Source: Argyresthia goedartella
Lineage: Eukaryota > Arthropoda > Insecta > Lepidoptera > Argyresthiidae
Length of the DNA stretch: 64,000 bases
Assembly: GCA_949825045.1 (NCBI GenBank)
Contig: OX463816.1
Location: 18,053,243 to 18,117,242, forward strand
Reading direction: 5' to 3'
Below the pieces are notes generated by a model. That model made no database searches, had not been told where the DNA came from, and saw only the letters and a list, made by a program, of their open reading frames with translations. Below, piece after piece: positions 10,111-21,133 of the stretch. Numbering within the stretch: the first letter of the stretch is position 1; the number at the start of each line of letters is the position of its first letter. Position numbers and translations under genes: made by a program.

Positions 10111-10966
10111 TGCGTTTTATATCCCATAAGTATATGAAATGATTGTCATGAGAGAGAATGGCTCAGACGCAGAATGCACCTGTAAAATGTTCCCTGTGGA
10201 AACTGAATTGAATTCGCAAAATACACCTTTTTGCAAAACGCAACTTTCTCAAAATGTACCTTTCTCATGAAGAAACATTCGCATAATGTACCTTCATCAT
10301 CCTCTAATGAAACCCGAGCCTTTAAAGCTAAATGTACATATAAGTGTCGGGACAGACAAGCTTAATTTTTTGAGTAGTGTGTTGCGAAATTTCTGCTCAT
10401 CAGAAATTCAGTTGGTCGGCTACACTTGCGTAATTTATTCAGTTGCTATCAAGGTGCATTCACTCAGTAGAAACACTTCCTCCCTCATACAAATTCTGCT
10501 TTAGAATTAGTTCTTTCATTCCTCCCTAGAGGTCGTGAGTCGGGCTGAAAGAAAAGTATCCAGAGCCGCAAAATAAGAAAATATAAAAAGAGGTTGTGAT
10601 TACAATCCGTTCTACGCATATTTATAAGTAAAAATATTTTTAATACAGAACATATGAGATGTTTACAGAAATATTTCAACTGAAATATATCTGGAATTAA
10701 TGAAAAGAACTTGTTTGTCTGCAGTCTGGTGATTGTAATATTTTTATTAAAAGATTTATCCGTAGCATACTCTAAAGTTCAACTGTAACGAAACTCCGGT
10801 TGTCATGTCACTTTGATTGACTTCTCTGATTTTGTGGATTTGCTTGCATCCTCTGCGTGCATTGCCTCTAGACCTGAATTTTGGATATCGACAAATGCAT
10901 TCAAACACTGACCCCTTGCTCGGAATTTTAACCTGACCCGCTCATTTTTGGAATCAAGCCTCAAGA
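10111..10966. other. Intergenic; irregular short repeats, no gene seen
   Basis: Between about 10155 and 10295 a degenerate word close to CAAAATGTACCTTTCTC recurs four times at irregular spacing. Nothing else in this stretch was recognised, and the open frames here are short and AT-rich. Confidence 0.4.
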
Positions 10967-11540
10967 ATGATTAATAAGAAACGTTGCTGTGTTCCTAACT
11001 GCAATATAACTAGTAAGTGTGATACTTTATCGTAAAGCGTGGTCTTGTAACCATAAGTAGTATAAGTACAGACATTTGGTCAGTGTCGATAAGAGGGCGG
11101 AACACCTTAGCTACACTCCAACCGATTAGACTCACTTAGGTTAGGATACTATTTCCCTATGCTATCGTAAATATGTGTCGTACTATTAGAAGGGCCTTTC
11201 ACTGTCTGTTCGGTTTAAATAAAGAGATCCAACAAAATGAGAACCTCTTCTTTTTTGATAAACAAACCTTAATTGTCTTGAAAAACTGATTTGAAGCAGT
11301 CATTATATTTATTCATTCGGTCCATTATATGTATTTTTTTTTCTATTTTCAGTTGAAGACCATATATATACCACTGCTTACATTCCCCAATCCTGCTAAG
11401 GATCCTGACAGGATCCTGGCATGGACCTTTTACATAGGGGTAATGTTTTGGCTCTTAAAGAGGAACTGGTATTTAAACGACGAAGAGTATGTCAAAAACA
11501 CTTTGAAGAGAAATATCATGCTTCATCCATCATCATCATC
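10967..11540 (+). pseudogene. THAP zinc-finger fragment, two exons, frame-shifted
   Basis: An ATG at 10967 begins MINKKRCCVPNCNIT, the CX4C start of a THAP DNA-binding domain, and ends at a GTAAGT donor (11013). After a TTTTCAG acceptor (exon from 11353), one frame reads TFPNPAKDPDRILAWT, the conserved FP...R...W core. The next frame supplies RRRVCQKHFEEKY, the closing CX2H. The change of frame near 11440 breaks the domain, and the exon junction phase is also off. THAP domains occur in P-element transposases and in host proteins; which this was cannot be told. It dissolves into a CAT/ATT microsatellite. Confidence 0.6.
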
Positions 11541-11575
11541 ATCATTATTATTTTTATTATTATTATTATTATTAT
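11522..11575 (+). repeat. CAT/ATT trinucleotide microsatellite
   Basis: Runs of CAT, then ATT/TTA, follow the THAP remnant directly. The apparent isoleucine or leucine runs read here are microsatellite translation, not protein. Confidence 0.9.
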
Positions 11576-11599
11576 CCAACACTCTTTTTGGGAATGCTA

Positions 11600-12143
11600 T
11601 CCCAACACAGCATACACCAGTATAATTATTGTAAAACTATAATTGCAATATATGTTGATTTTAAAGATATAAAATGTGATACTGATAAATTGAAAATTAT
11701 TGAATGATCACTCTATTTTTTTATTTTAGTTCACTAAAAATTAATGAAAATAAACGTAGCCTACAATCATCTCTCTCCAAATTAAATTTGTATGATGTCC
11801 ACACAAATAATCTTAAGTGGTCATCCATATAAACTCAATTTGAAGATTTATGATGATTGTAAGCTTCCTTCTTGCATTAGACTGCTGCAGCTATGTATCT
11901 ATAGCTAGTCTATGGTATAGCTATAGGTATGTTTTTGTTAGGCTTGGTTCTTTCACTCGCCGCCAGAGGCGCTCGCCGTAAAGGCAGACTAATGTCTCTA
12001 TATCAAGACTAATAATGTACCTACTCTGTGCTTGCTATCCAACGTTGGCACAGGGTGCTTGTGTCGTGCAATGGATTTAATAAAAACGCGGTCAGTTTTA
12101 TATCCGCTGTTGTTGCGATAGCGATAGTCTAGACACTGTCTTT
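11600..12143. other. No gene seen
   Basis: AT-rich sequence without splice-bounded coding segments or recognisable repeats. A short CTATAG/CTATGG-rich patch lies near 11895-11925. Confidence 0.4.
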
Positions 12144-13104
12144 TGTCGTGTAAGATATTTACCTAACCAGAACCTAACAGAAAACAACCAGGATAAAATT
12201 TAGTAATGACAGTTTATTAGAGCTATTTACAGTGATGACTATAGAAAAATGATAAGAAGATGAGGGTGGATGAAATGAGAACAGGTTTTTATAAAAATAC
12301 AGATTAGGTATAAAAAAGGAAGCGGAGGACACGGAGAGTAGGAGACCGATGAAGTGATGACCAGGATGCAGGTGTAGCCGAGAACGGGTAGGTGACGAGG
12401 AGACTCAGCGAAGCGCTGAACAGGGTTGAGGCTTTATAAGGCCGGCTTTATGAGGTAGATAAGGCCTTTAGGTGATTCTTCTTGCTCAGAAGCTGACGTG
12501 AGACTCCAGAATTTCAGAAATGTTCCGCTCTTATACCCTTTTTGGAGAGTTCTAAAAATTATTTAAATTAAAAGCATTTTTTGTGGGTGGCCAAGAGAGA
12601 AAAAGTATTTTTGTAAAAGTATTGAAGCAAACATATCAGACCGCTAACGAGTTTGAATGGACATTGCCATGACAACCAGATAAACAACAACATAACAAAT
12701 GTCAGATTTTGGTTTCAGGCTCGTAATAGAAAAATGAACAAGTTCACATAGCCAAAATTACATAACAGCGAAAAATAAAAGGGTAGCGCACCAGCGCGCT
12801 CGAAGCCAGAGATCAGCCGCATCGCCAACGAGATGTGTCTGAAGTAAAGAATATACATATACATACAAATTAACAGTTAATAGAAGTTAAGAAAATTTAT
12901 GCTACTTACATGCAAAAATTTTATATCTTTAATGCTAAACTTTCGTATCACCTTCAGGACAGAAGTTTGAGAAACAAGAGGGGGTTCCATGACAGTCGGA
13001 TCAGCAGGAAGGTCAAGTGATGGAGAGTCATTTGCAGTTGAAGGTGGAGTCAAGGATTCGAATTGTTTAGAAAATTTTACCTCTTTCGATTGTTAAAAAT
13101 ATTT

Positions 13105-13850
13105 AAGTGATGAAGTGAAGTGAAGTGAAGTGAAGTAATGTAAGTTAAATGTAGGCCTAAATATAATCCAGATGAGTTGAAAAACTAGATGAAGTTTTGT
13201 TTTAGAATTTGGAAAATATTTAGGCTAATTTTTTCCGCCCTTTCCATTGTTATAGTTAAGTGTAGAGTCAAGTGTTATAGAAGTGAAGTGAAGTGAAGTG
13301 AAGTGAAGTAATGTAAGTTTAATGTAGGCCTAAATATAATCCAGATGAGTTGAAAAACTAGATGAAGTTTTGTTTTAGAATTTGGAAAATATTTAGGCTC
13401 AAATATTTATCGCAAAGTGTAGAGTCAAGTATTATAGAAGTGAAGTGAAGTGAAGTGAAGTAATGTAAGTTAAATGTAGGCCTAAATATAATCCAGATGA
13501 GTTGAAAAACTAGATGAAGTTTTGTTTTAGAATTTGGAAAAATATTTAGGCTCAAATATTTATCGCAAAGTGTAGAGTCAAGTGTTATAGAAGTGAAGTG
13601 AAGTGAAGTGAAGTAATGTAAGTTAAATGTAGGCCTAAATATAATCCAGATGAGTTGAAAAACTAGATGATGTTTTGTTTTAGAATTTGGAAAATATTTA
13701 GGCTCAAATATTTATCGCAAAGTGTAGAGTCAAGTGTTATAGAAGTGAAGTGAAGTGAAGTGAAGTGAAGTAAGTTAAATGTAGGCCTAAATATAATCCA
13801 GATGAGTTGAAAAACTAGATGAAGTTTTGTTTTAGAATTTGGAAAATGTG
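13105..13850. repeat. 152-bp tandem array, five units, with GTGAA microsatellite
   Basis: The word TAGGCCTAAATATAATCC recurs at about 13152, 13325, 13477, 13630 and 13782, giving spacings of 173, 152, 153 and 152. Each unit ends in a GTGAA pentamer run of variable length. The array fills most of the internal region of the non-autonomous LTR element. Confidence 0.9.
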
Positions 13851-14250
13851 AAAAGTATGAATAGATAAAGATTTAAGAGTGAAAGAGAAAGCAAATCAAA
13901 GGGAAAGAAACAATGCGCAGAAAAGGTGAAGAGTGGAGAAGAACTTTTACGTTGGGCGCCAAAATGTCGTGTAAGATATTTACCTAACCAGAACCCAACA
14001 GAAAACAACCAGGATAAAATTTAGTAATGACAGTTTATTAGAGCTATTTACAGTGATGACTATAGAAAAATGATAAGAAGATGAGGGTGGATGAAATGAG
14101 AACAGGTTTTTATAAAAATACAGATTAGGTATAAAAAAGAAAGCGGAGGACACGGAGAGTAGGAGACCGATGAAGTGATGACCAGGATGCAGGTGTAGCC
14201 GAGAACGGGTAGGTGACGAGGAGACTCAGCGAAGCGCTGAACAGGGTTGA

Positions 14251-14478
14251 GGCTCGCAGGATCGCGTTGCAGTAACGGCTCGCAGGATCGCGTTGTAGTA
14301 ACGGCTCGCAGGATCGCGTTGTAGTAACGGCTCGCAGGATCGCGTTGTAGTAACGGCTCGCAGGATCGCGTTGTAGTAACGGCTCGCAGGATCGCGTTGT
14401 AGTAACGGCTCGCAGGATCGCGTTGTAGTAACGGCTCGCAGGATCGCGTTGTAGTAACGGCTCGCAGGATCCCGGGGT
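14251..14478. repeat. 26-bp minisatellite in one LTR
   Basis: Eight full units of GGCTCGCAGGATCGCGTTGT plus AGTAAC run from 14251, with a partial ninth. They are followed by a CCCGGGGT...ACCCCGGG hairpin (14470-14492). The first unit differs by one base. The units are directly adjacent with no spacers, so this is not a CRISPR array. Confidence 0.9.
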
Positions 14479-14850
14479 AGTGCGACCCCGGGATAAGGCC
14501 TTTAGGTGATTCTTCTTGCTCAGAAGCTGACGTGAGACTCCAGAATTTCAGAAATGTTCCGCTCTTATACCCTTTTTGGAGAGTTCTAAAAATTATTTAA
14601 ATTAAAAGCATTTTTTGTGAGTGGCCAAGAGAGAAAAAGTATTTTTGTAAAAGTATTGAAGCAAACATATCAGACCGCTAACGAGTTTGAATGGACATTG
14701 CCATGACAACCAGATAAACAACAACATAACAAATGTCAGATTTTGGTTTCAGGCTCGTAATAGAAAAATGAACAAGTTCACATAGCCAAAATTACATACA
14801 GCGAAAAATAAAAGGGAGCGCACCAGCGCGCACGAAGCCCGAGATTGCAG

Positions 14851-15065
14851 AGTTTCGGAGAAAGCCAAATACAAGGTTACCAAAGGTAAACCCCTTCGCT
14901 ATCGATTTAGAAGTGCTGATAGTGTGAAAATATGAAGCGAAAACGATTTGTTAATGTGTTCTTATGGTTTAAAACGTTACAGGGTCCTATGAAAATAAAG
15001 GTGATACCACATAACAAGCTGTACAGCTCAGCAAGTATCCAGCTGAAAAGACCGGAAAATAGCAT
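14851..15065 (+). other. Candidate spliced exons of unknown gene
   Basis: Two short segments are bounded by consensus splice sites: 14851-14885 (after TTGCAG, before GTAAAC) and 14983-15065 (after GTTACAG, before GTAAGT). Joined in phase they give an open, basic peptide of about 39 residues containing FRRKPNTRLPKGPMKIKVI. I do not recognise it. It could belong to the broken THAP gene upstream or be chance. Confidence 0.2.
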
Positions 15066-15289
15066 GTAAGTAACATAACACTACATTTTACGGTTGTAAG
15101 CCGTAGCGATAAATGATACGAAGTTGTAAGATAAAATGACTTAGTTTACTGTAGTAAACTCTAAATTAAAATACAACTCGATCTAAAGATTAATGTATGA
15201 GCACACATGAATTCACCTGTTAATTATACTTTGCATGCAACATTGGAATCTGTTCCAAGTAATTTAAATTAGTTCATAAGACAATAGAG

Positions 15290-18200
15290 GAAATCTCTAG
15301 CATACAAGAGCCACTAAATATGTCAAAATGTAAGCCCCAGTTAAATATTGCCCATCAAAACATCCAGGGGCTACCTGGCAAAGAACTTGTATTAGAATTA
15401 TTTCTAAAAAATTCTGACATTGATATTATTTGTGTTACTGAACACTGGTTGAAGGAAAATATGATGTCTTTTAACATAAATAATTACAAAATTGTCAGTT
15501 GTTACAATAGAAAGACTGCTGATAGAGGTGGTTCTTTAATCTTAGTGAAAAATAATATTAAGGTGAAACAACGGAAAGATATTCTTGCACTTACTGTTGA
15601 AAGACAAATAGAGGTATCCTGTGTTGAGTCTACAGGCCACCGAGGGATGAAAAAGGCCATGGCAATTTCGAAATATTTGAGTAAATTATGGAGGAAGCCC
15701 TCATTAAACTTTGTAATAACAGAAAAAAGTTAATTATTTGTGGCGATCTTAATGTAGATCTGCTTGTAGATACAACACTGAAGCGACGATTAATAACTCT
15801 GTTCAAATCATTTAATTTATGTCATGTATTTCTAGAGCCGACTAGAATTACACTTACCAGCCAAACTTGCTTAGATAACGTTTTTTGTGACTGTGCATTC
15901 ACAAGTAAAAGTGTAATTAACTGTTTACCCTCCGATCACAGTAGTCAAACAGTTTCATTCCCAATTACTATTAAGGATAAGACTGGTCCATCATTTTATA
16001 GGCCTATTACATCCCATAGACTAGAGACATATACGAAAAACTTAGATATAAACTTGCCAGTACCGGATTTTAATGAACAGAACCCAAACAAAATCTACTC
16101 AGACTTCTTCAACATTATTCAGACAGAATTCAATAAAGTTTTCAAATTAAAGAAAGTCAGTGACTACAACGGTAAATCTAAATTTAATGACTGGGCAACG
16201 TTTGGAATTCGTAAAAGTAGAGTTATCTTGTATGACCTTTATGATCAAAAAACCTATAACTTTGATCGAAAATTTCATGACTATGTTAAAAAATATTCCA
16301 AAACCTTCAAGTTGGTTTGTAGAACTGCAAAAACTTTACACATTAATAGAAAAATTCAAAATTCAAATAATAGAATGAAAACAGTTTGGCAAATAATAAA
16401 CCGCGAAACTGGCAAAGTTATATCAAGGGACAGTGATTTCTGCCTAAAGATAGGTGATGATGTTGTTAAATCCAACGTTGATGTTGCTCGAGCTTTTGAA
16501 ACATTCTTCACCAATGTACTCGTACTCACAACGGACCGTCTAAATTCATCTCCATTTGAAGCAGAGACTTTATTAAAAAATAACACTAGCGTCAGTAATG
16601 TATATTTAAAATTTCATCATGTATATCCCCAGGACATTGTCAAAACGTTTAAATTACTTAACTTAAAAAATACGGAAGACCTGTGGGGTATATCAGTCAA
16701 AGTCATTGGTTCAGTAATTCTAGTTATAGCCCCACACTTAGCTTATATATTCAATAAATGTGTTGACGATGGGGCTTTTCCAGACCTCATGAAACACAGT
16801 AAACTTATACCGCTGTTCAAATCGGGAGATAAGGGCGATCCTTCAAATTTCAGACCAATATCTGTTCTTCCAACACTAAGTAAAATATTTGAAAAGATTA
16901 TACTCAATCAAATGCTCTCACACTTCAACCGTACAAAACTCCACGCTAAACAATATGGTTTCACTAGGGGTAAATCGACTACGGATGCAGGTATTACCCT
17001 TGTATCTCATATTTATTCTGCATGGGAGGCCGCACAGGATGCTATCGGAGTTTTTTGCGACCTGTCGAAGGCGTTTGATTGTGTTGATCATAATACGCTA
17101 TTAATTAAATTAAATCATTACGGAGTTAGAAATAAAGCGTTGGATCTACTAAGATCATACCTAAGCAATAGAATTCAAAAGGCAGAAGTTAACGGCGTAA
17201 AATCTGATGGATCGGGTGTTAAAATTGGCGTTCCACAAGGTTCTATATTAGGCCCTTTCTTATTCCTGGTATATATTAATGATCTGCCTTTCATGGTGGA
17301 GAAATTAACTGACATAGTGTTGTTTGCTGATGATACTTCAATGGTCTTCAAAATTGAAAGACTAAAAGGAGATTTTGATGATGTTAATGGTGTATTGTCT
17401 TTAACCTTGAATTGGTTCACAGTTAATAATTTATTGTTAAACGCTGGTAAAACCAAGTGTATCAAATTCTCACTTCCAAATGTCAGGCAAGTTGAGACCA
17501 GTTTGGTGTTAGACAACAGCACGTTAGAATTGGTAAATGATACGAAGTTTCTTGGAATAACCATTGATAGCAAATTGCAGTGGGGACCCCACATAGATAA
17601 ATTGGCTGGTAAATTAAGTTCTGCGGCTTACGCTGTTAGGAACATCAGACAAAGCACGGATGTGGCTACATCTAGGCTAGTATATTTTAGTTACTTTCAT
17701 AGTGTGATGTCCTATGGTATCTTGTTGTGGGGGAAAGCAGCGGATATTCAAACTATTTTTATTTTACAGAAAAGAGCTATTCGAGCAATTTATAATTTAA
17801 AACGAACAGACTCCTTAAGAGAGCTTTTTAAAGAAATTGACATACTAACAGTAGCTAGTCAATTTATTTTCAAAAATATAATGTATGTACGCAAGAACCT
17901 TACAACATTTTTCAAACTTAGCGACAGCTGTAATGTTAACCTAAGAAATAATCACAGATAATGTGCGCCCCGTTTTAGACTCGCGAAGGTTAGCAATTCT
18001 TTCAAGGGTCAGTGCATTCTCTACTACAATAAGATACCTCTGGAGATTTTGAAATTGCCATTTGAGCAATTTAAAAAGCATGTTAAAGCGACTTTGTCGA
18101 AAAAAGGATATTACAATGTTCAAGATTACTTAAATGACAGGACTGTATGGGGTTAATCTGGCTCAACACAGACCTTGCTGTTAATCATTTTGTAATTATT

Positions 18201-18420
18201 TATTCCTGCTTATTAATCATAATAATTAAATTTTTCATATTTGTATTAGTTAAGCACAACCTATTTTTAAAAGAGATCTAAAAATAAATCTGTGGGAGTT
18301 TCTACGCCCTTCTTCTCCCACAGTGGTCCAATGTAGAGAAGAGGCAAAAAATGACGTTTGCTAAGTATATGTAAATATCTACAGTAATAAAGTACTTTGA
18401 CTATTGACTATTGATGATTA
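15290..18420 (+). mobile_element. CR1/Jockey-group LINE, nearly full ORF2, two lesions
   Basis: The endonuclease begins MSKCKPQLNIAHQNIQGL (15320) with VTEHWLKEN. A frameshift near 15640-15690 breaks it, and it resumes with [11 protein letters not shown]. The reverse transcriptase runs on to about 17500 with [21 protein letters not shown] and the catalytic FADD (about 17325). A stop codon at 17959-17961 sits where the sister copy at 36.4-39.4 kb has a leucine; beyond it the frame stays open to 18153 (DRTVWG). The 3' end near 18400 carries TTGACTATTGACTATTGA repeats. ORF1 was not identified. Only one frameshift and one nonsense change suggest a fairly young copy. Confidence 0.85.
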
Positions 18421-19960
18421 GCTAAATGAGTACTGAGGTGGTTTTCGTGATAAAATGCGAATGAAATATCGATTGGTGTCAATGCTGAGTTGACACATGA
18501 AATGATGCATATGTGCGTTGCCCGTACACTGTCTGTAAATTATTACAAAAGCCTAAACCTTTGGCACGGTAATGTTCCAGGGCGTTTCATTCGGTTAATT
18601 TTAAGTTTTGATATTTTATAATTTTTGATTGATGTTTAAATGTATGTATTATTAGTTATGGAAGGACTTTAGAAAGCCCGCCGTTTCAGATGCTTTTGCT
18701 GATTTTTTCTATGCTTTATTAGTGGATTTATAGATGATTTCAAAAAATGCAAACCGTCGGAAATAATTAATTTTCGAGTTTTTTTTTTAAATCGCCATTT
18801 CAAGCATTCGGGACCTCACAATTTCCTGTGTATTCTTCTCTGAGAAGTATCTGCTTTTGGAACGTACACCTAGTAGGTATTACATATGAATAAATTTAAA
18901 AGCGTGAATTATCGTATTTCATAATACGGTAGTGAAAAGCCTGACGTATACCGTACAATCTGAGAAAAAAGTCATGGAATGCCGTATATTATGCCAATTA
19001 CCGTATCAATAACAACACTACTGTCGATTCGATTCCCTCTCCTCGCTCCCTTCTCGCCACGAGCGCTATTCAGCCGGGTTTGTGCGCGTGATTATTCGGC
19101 AGACAACAACCCGTCTTACCACAAACAATTTTAACCACTGTTTAGAACTTTAACCACTGTAAAATCAATGTGTACAAAAATCGTTACCACAGAACTGAGA
19201 TTTAGGTTGTATTAGGAATAGACATGGCGTAAACTATAGGCAAGCTTGTTAAGTCAGTGCCTTGTCTGTCAAGAAGGCGGAATTATTGATCAGCTGTTCA
19301 ACTGTGATGGTTTTATTTAAACCCGTGGCATACAAAACAAGGCTTCCACAAGCGTTTCCACACGGAGGGTTTAAAACTGTGTAGAGCTCGTTGGCAACCA
19401 ACATTCGTCTGACCTTTCCACAACCTTTGTGGACGGGCGTGCGTTAACCTCTAACCGAGTTATATAAAGACATGCCGTGTCTCTGGGACTTATCCTCTGA
19501 ATCATTTATTTATATTTCCATTTATAACTAACATGAAAGGCTTAACTCGTGTGCCCAGTTTGTAATACTGATACCAACTGGGAATTTAAATAAAATGCGA
19601 TTCTCATTTTGTCACACCCTTGTGTAACAGTGTTACAAACTGAGAAGATAATAGTGACAGTTTGTAGCACTGGCAACTGATCATGGATTGTCTTAGGTGG
19701 GTAGGTAACTATAAAAATAGGATTTTCAAAATCAAAATGTTTTAATTTTATATTTAAACGTAAAGTTAGAAGTAGAAGAAACAAACAGTAATTAAACCCA
19801 ATTTTCCCAATTTATTAGCATCCTGCAACAACAACGACTTGCTTGTATATGTCAAGTTTGGAAAATCTCCACGATGAAAGATTCCAGGACATTTTGAAAT
19901 TGACAATGCCAAACTAGGTCGCAGACAGAATGCCTCTTAAACAGATTTGTGTGCCGCAAG
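18421..19960. other. No gene seen; possible LTR-like remnant
   Basis: A GC-richer part (19010-19500) contains TTATATAAAG near 19460, as in an LTR or core promoter. It might be an LTR or leader of the gypsy relic that follows. A repeated CCGTAT/ATACGG word lies at 18915-19010. No coding exon with splice sites was recognised. Confidence 0.3.
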
Positions 19961-19969
19961 GACACTTTT

Positions 19970-21133
19970 AATTCACTTGAATGCCTTTCGGGCTGTAATA
20001 TGCCCCATCCATGTTCCAACGTCTCATGAATATGAGACTGTACTTTCGGGCATTCAAGGTCTTCAATGCTTCGTATACTTGATGATATAGTACGCTATGC
20101 TTATGACCTTCCAGAGCATTGCCAGAAACTGGCCTCTGTTTTCCAAAATCTCCGAAACTTAAATCCTAAACTTCAACCTGATAAATGCGTATCCCTCAGG
20201 AAAGAAGTCGCATATCCTGGTCACGTGATCACTAAAGATGGCGAACAACCGAATCCAGACAAGGTTAAATCTGTTACCGACTTTCTAGTCCCTGAAAGCC
20301 CCAAAGATATAAAATCGTTAATTGGACTAGCGTCATACTATTGCAGGTACATTCCTGACTTATACAAGATTGCAAATCCCTTGACATCACTCTTGAAGAA
20401 AGATGTTCTATTCTCGTGGCTAAATGAACATCAATTAGCCTTCGATACCCTTAAGATGGCCTTAACTTCTGCCCCTTTGTTGGCTTATCCAGACTTCTCC
20501 AAGCCGTTTATCCTCACCTGTCGTCTAGTTATGCTATCGCAACAATATTATCTACCCAGAACACTTAATAAAGCTGAATGCAATTATAATGTGACCGAAA
20601 AAGAATCTTCGGAACCAAGGTCTTTCGACCATGCCTCTATGGTCGGCGTTTCACTGTCGTAACTGAACACCGCCCCCTAAAGTGGCTTTCCAATTGTAAA
20701 GATCCGAGCTCTAAATTAGTCAGATGGCGACCCATATTGGAAAAATTCGAATACGACATCGAATACAAAAAGGGCAAAATAAACAGCAATGCTGATGCCC
20801 TATCCAGATATCCCGTATATCCCGTCATTCAAGATCGACTTTTGTCCGAAAATCCAGATGAACCCCAACCTTCTACTTCAACAAATGAAGCAATTTTAGA
20901 TCCAGAACTTGAGCAAATTCAGCTGGAAGATTTGATAGACATCGGTGAAGCCAATTTAAGCCCATTTGGCGAGCAACTAGATTTCATCCCATTAAGACTA
21001 CCATCTCCGATTATTTCTGCAACGACTCATGTTCCACCTCCAATTCCTACGAGCTCAAGCGACGACTATACCAAATTCCTAAAAGCGTCCTCTGATAGAA
21101 ATGAAACTTTCGATACCACTATCAAGGAAAACA
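19970..21133 (+). pseudogene. Degenerate gypsy pol fragment (RT-RNase H), interrupted by LINE
   Basis: Fragments of a reverse transcriptase appear: a weakened FGLCNMPHP box near 19990, LDDIVRYAYDLPEHCQKL from 20078, then the connection region with LIGLASYYCRYIPDLYKIANPL. The RNase H region loses frame near 20600-20660 and resumes with FEYDIEYKKGKINSNADALSRYP (20743). A proline- and acid-rich spacer follows. The frame is cut at 21133 by a LINE and continues at 23298. Palm catalytic acidic residues remain, but several frame breaks make it dead. It is a different family from the intact gypsy element. Confidence 0.75.

Larger units (their letters stand above)
12144..14845 (-). mobile_element. Non-autonomous LTR retrotransposon (LARD/TRIM-like)
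   Basis: Two direct repeats beginning TGTCGTGTAAGATATT start at 12144 and 13965 and run about 669 bp and 881 bp. On the - strand, a primer-binding site TGGCGCCCAACG (13950-13961) sits 3 nt inside the right repeat, so transcription would run right to left. The internal part (about 12813-13964) has no coding capacity and is mostly a tandem array. The right LTR is longer because it holds a 26-bp minisatellite that the left LTR lacks. The outer boundary near 12812/14845 is where the copies diverge. I found no target duplication or clear polypurine tract, so the exact ends are uncertain. Confidence 0.65.

Noticed and set aside
14251..14478. Regular 26-bp repeats resembling a CRISPR array
   Set aside because: Units are contiguous with no spacers, and the context is an eukaryotic LTR element.
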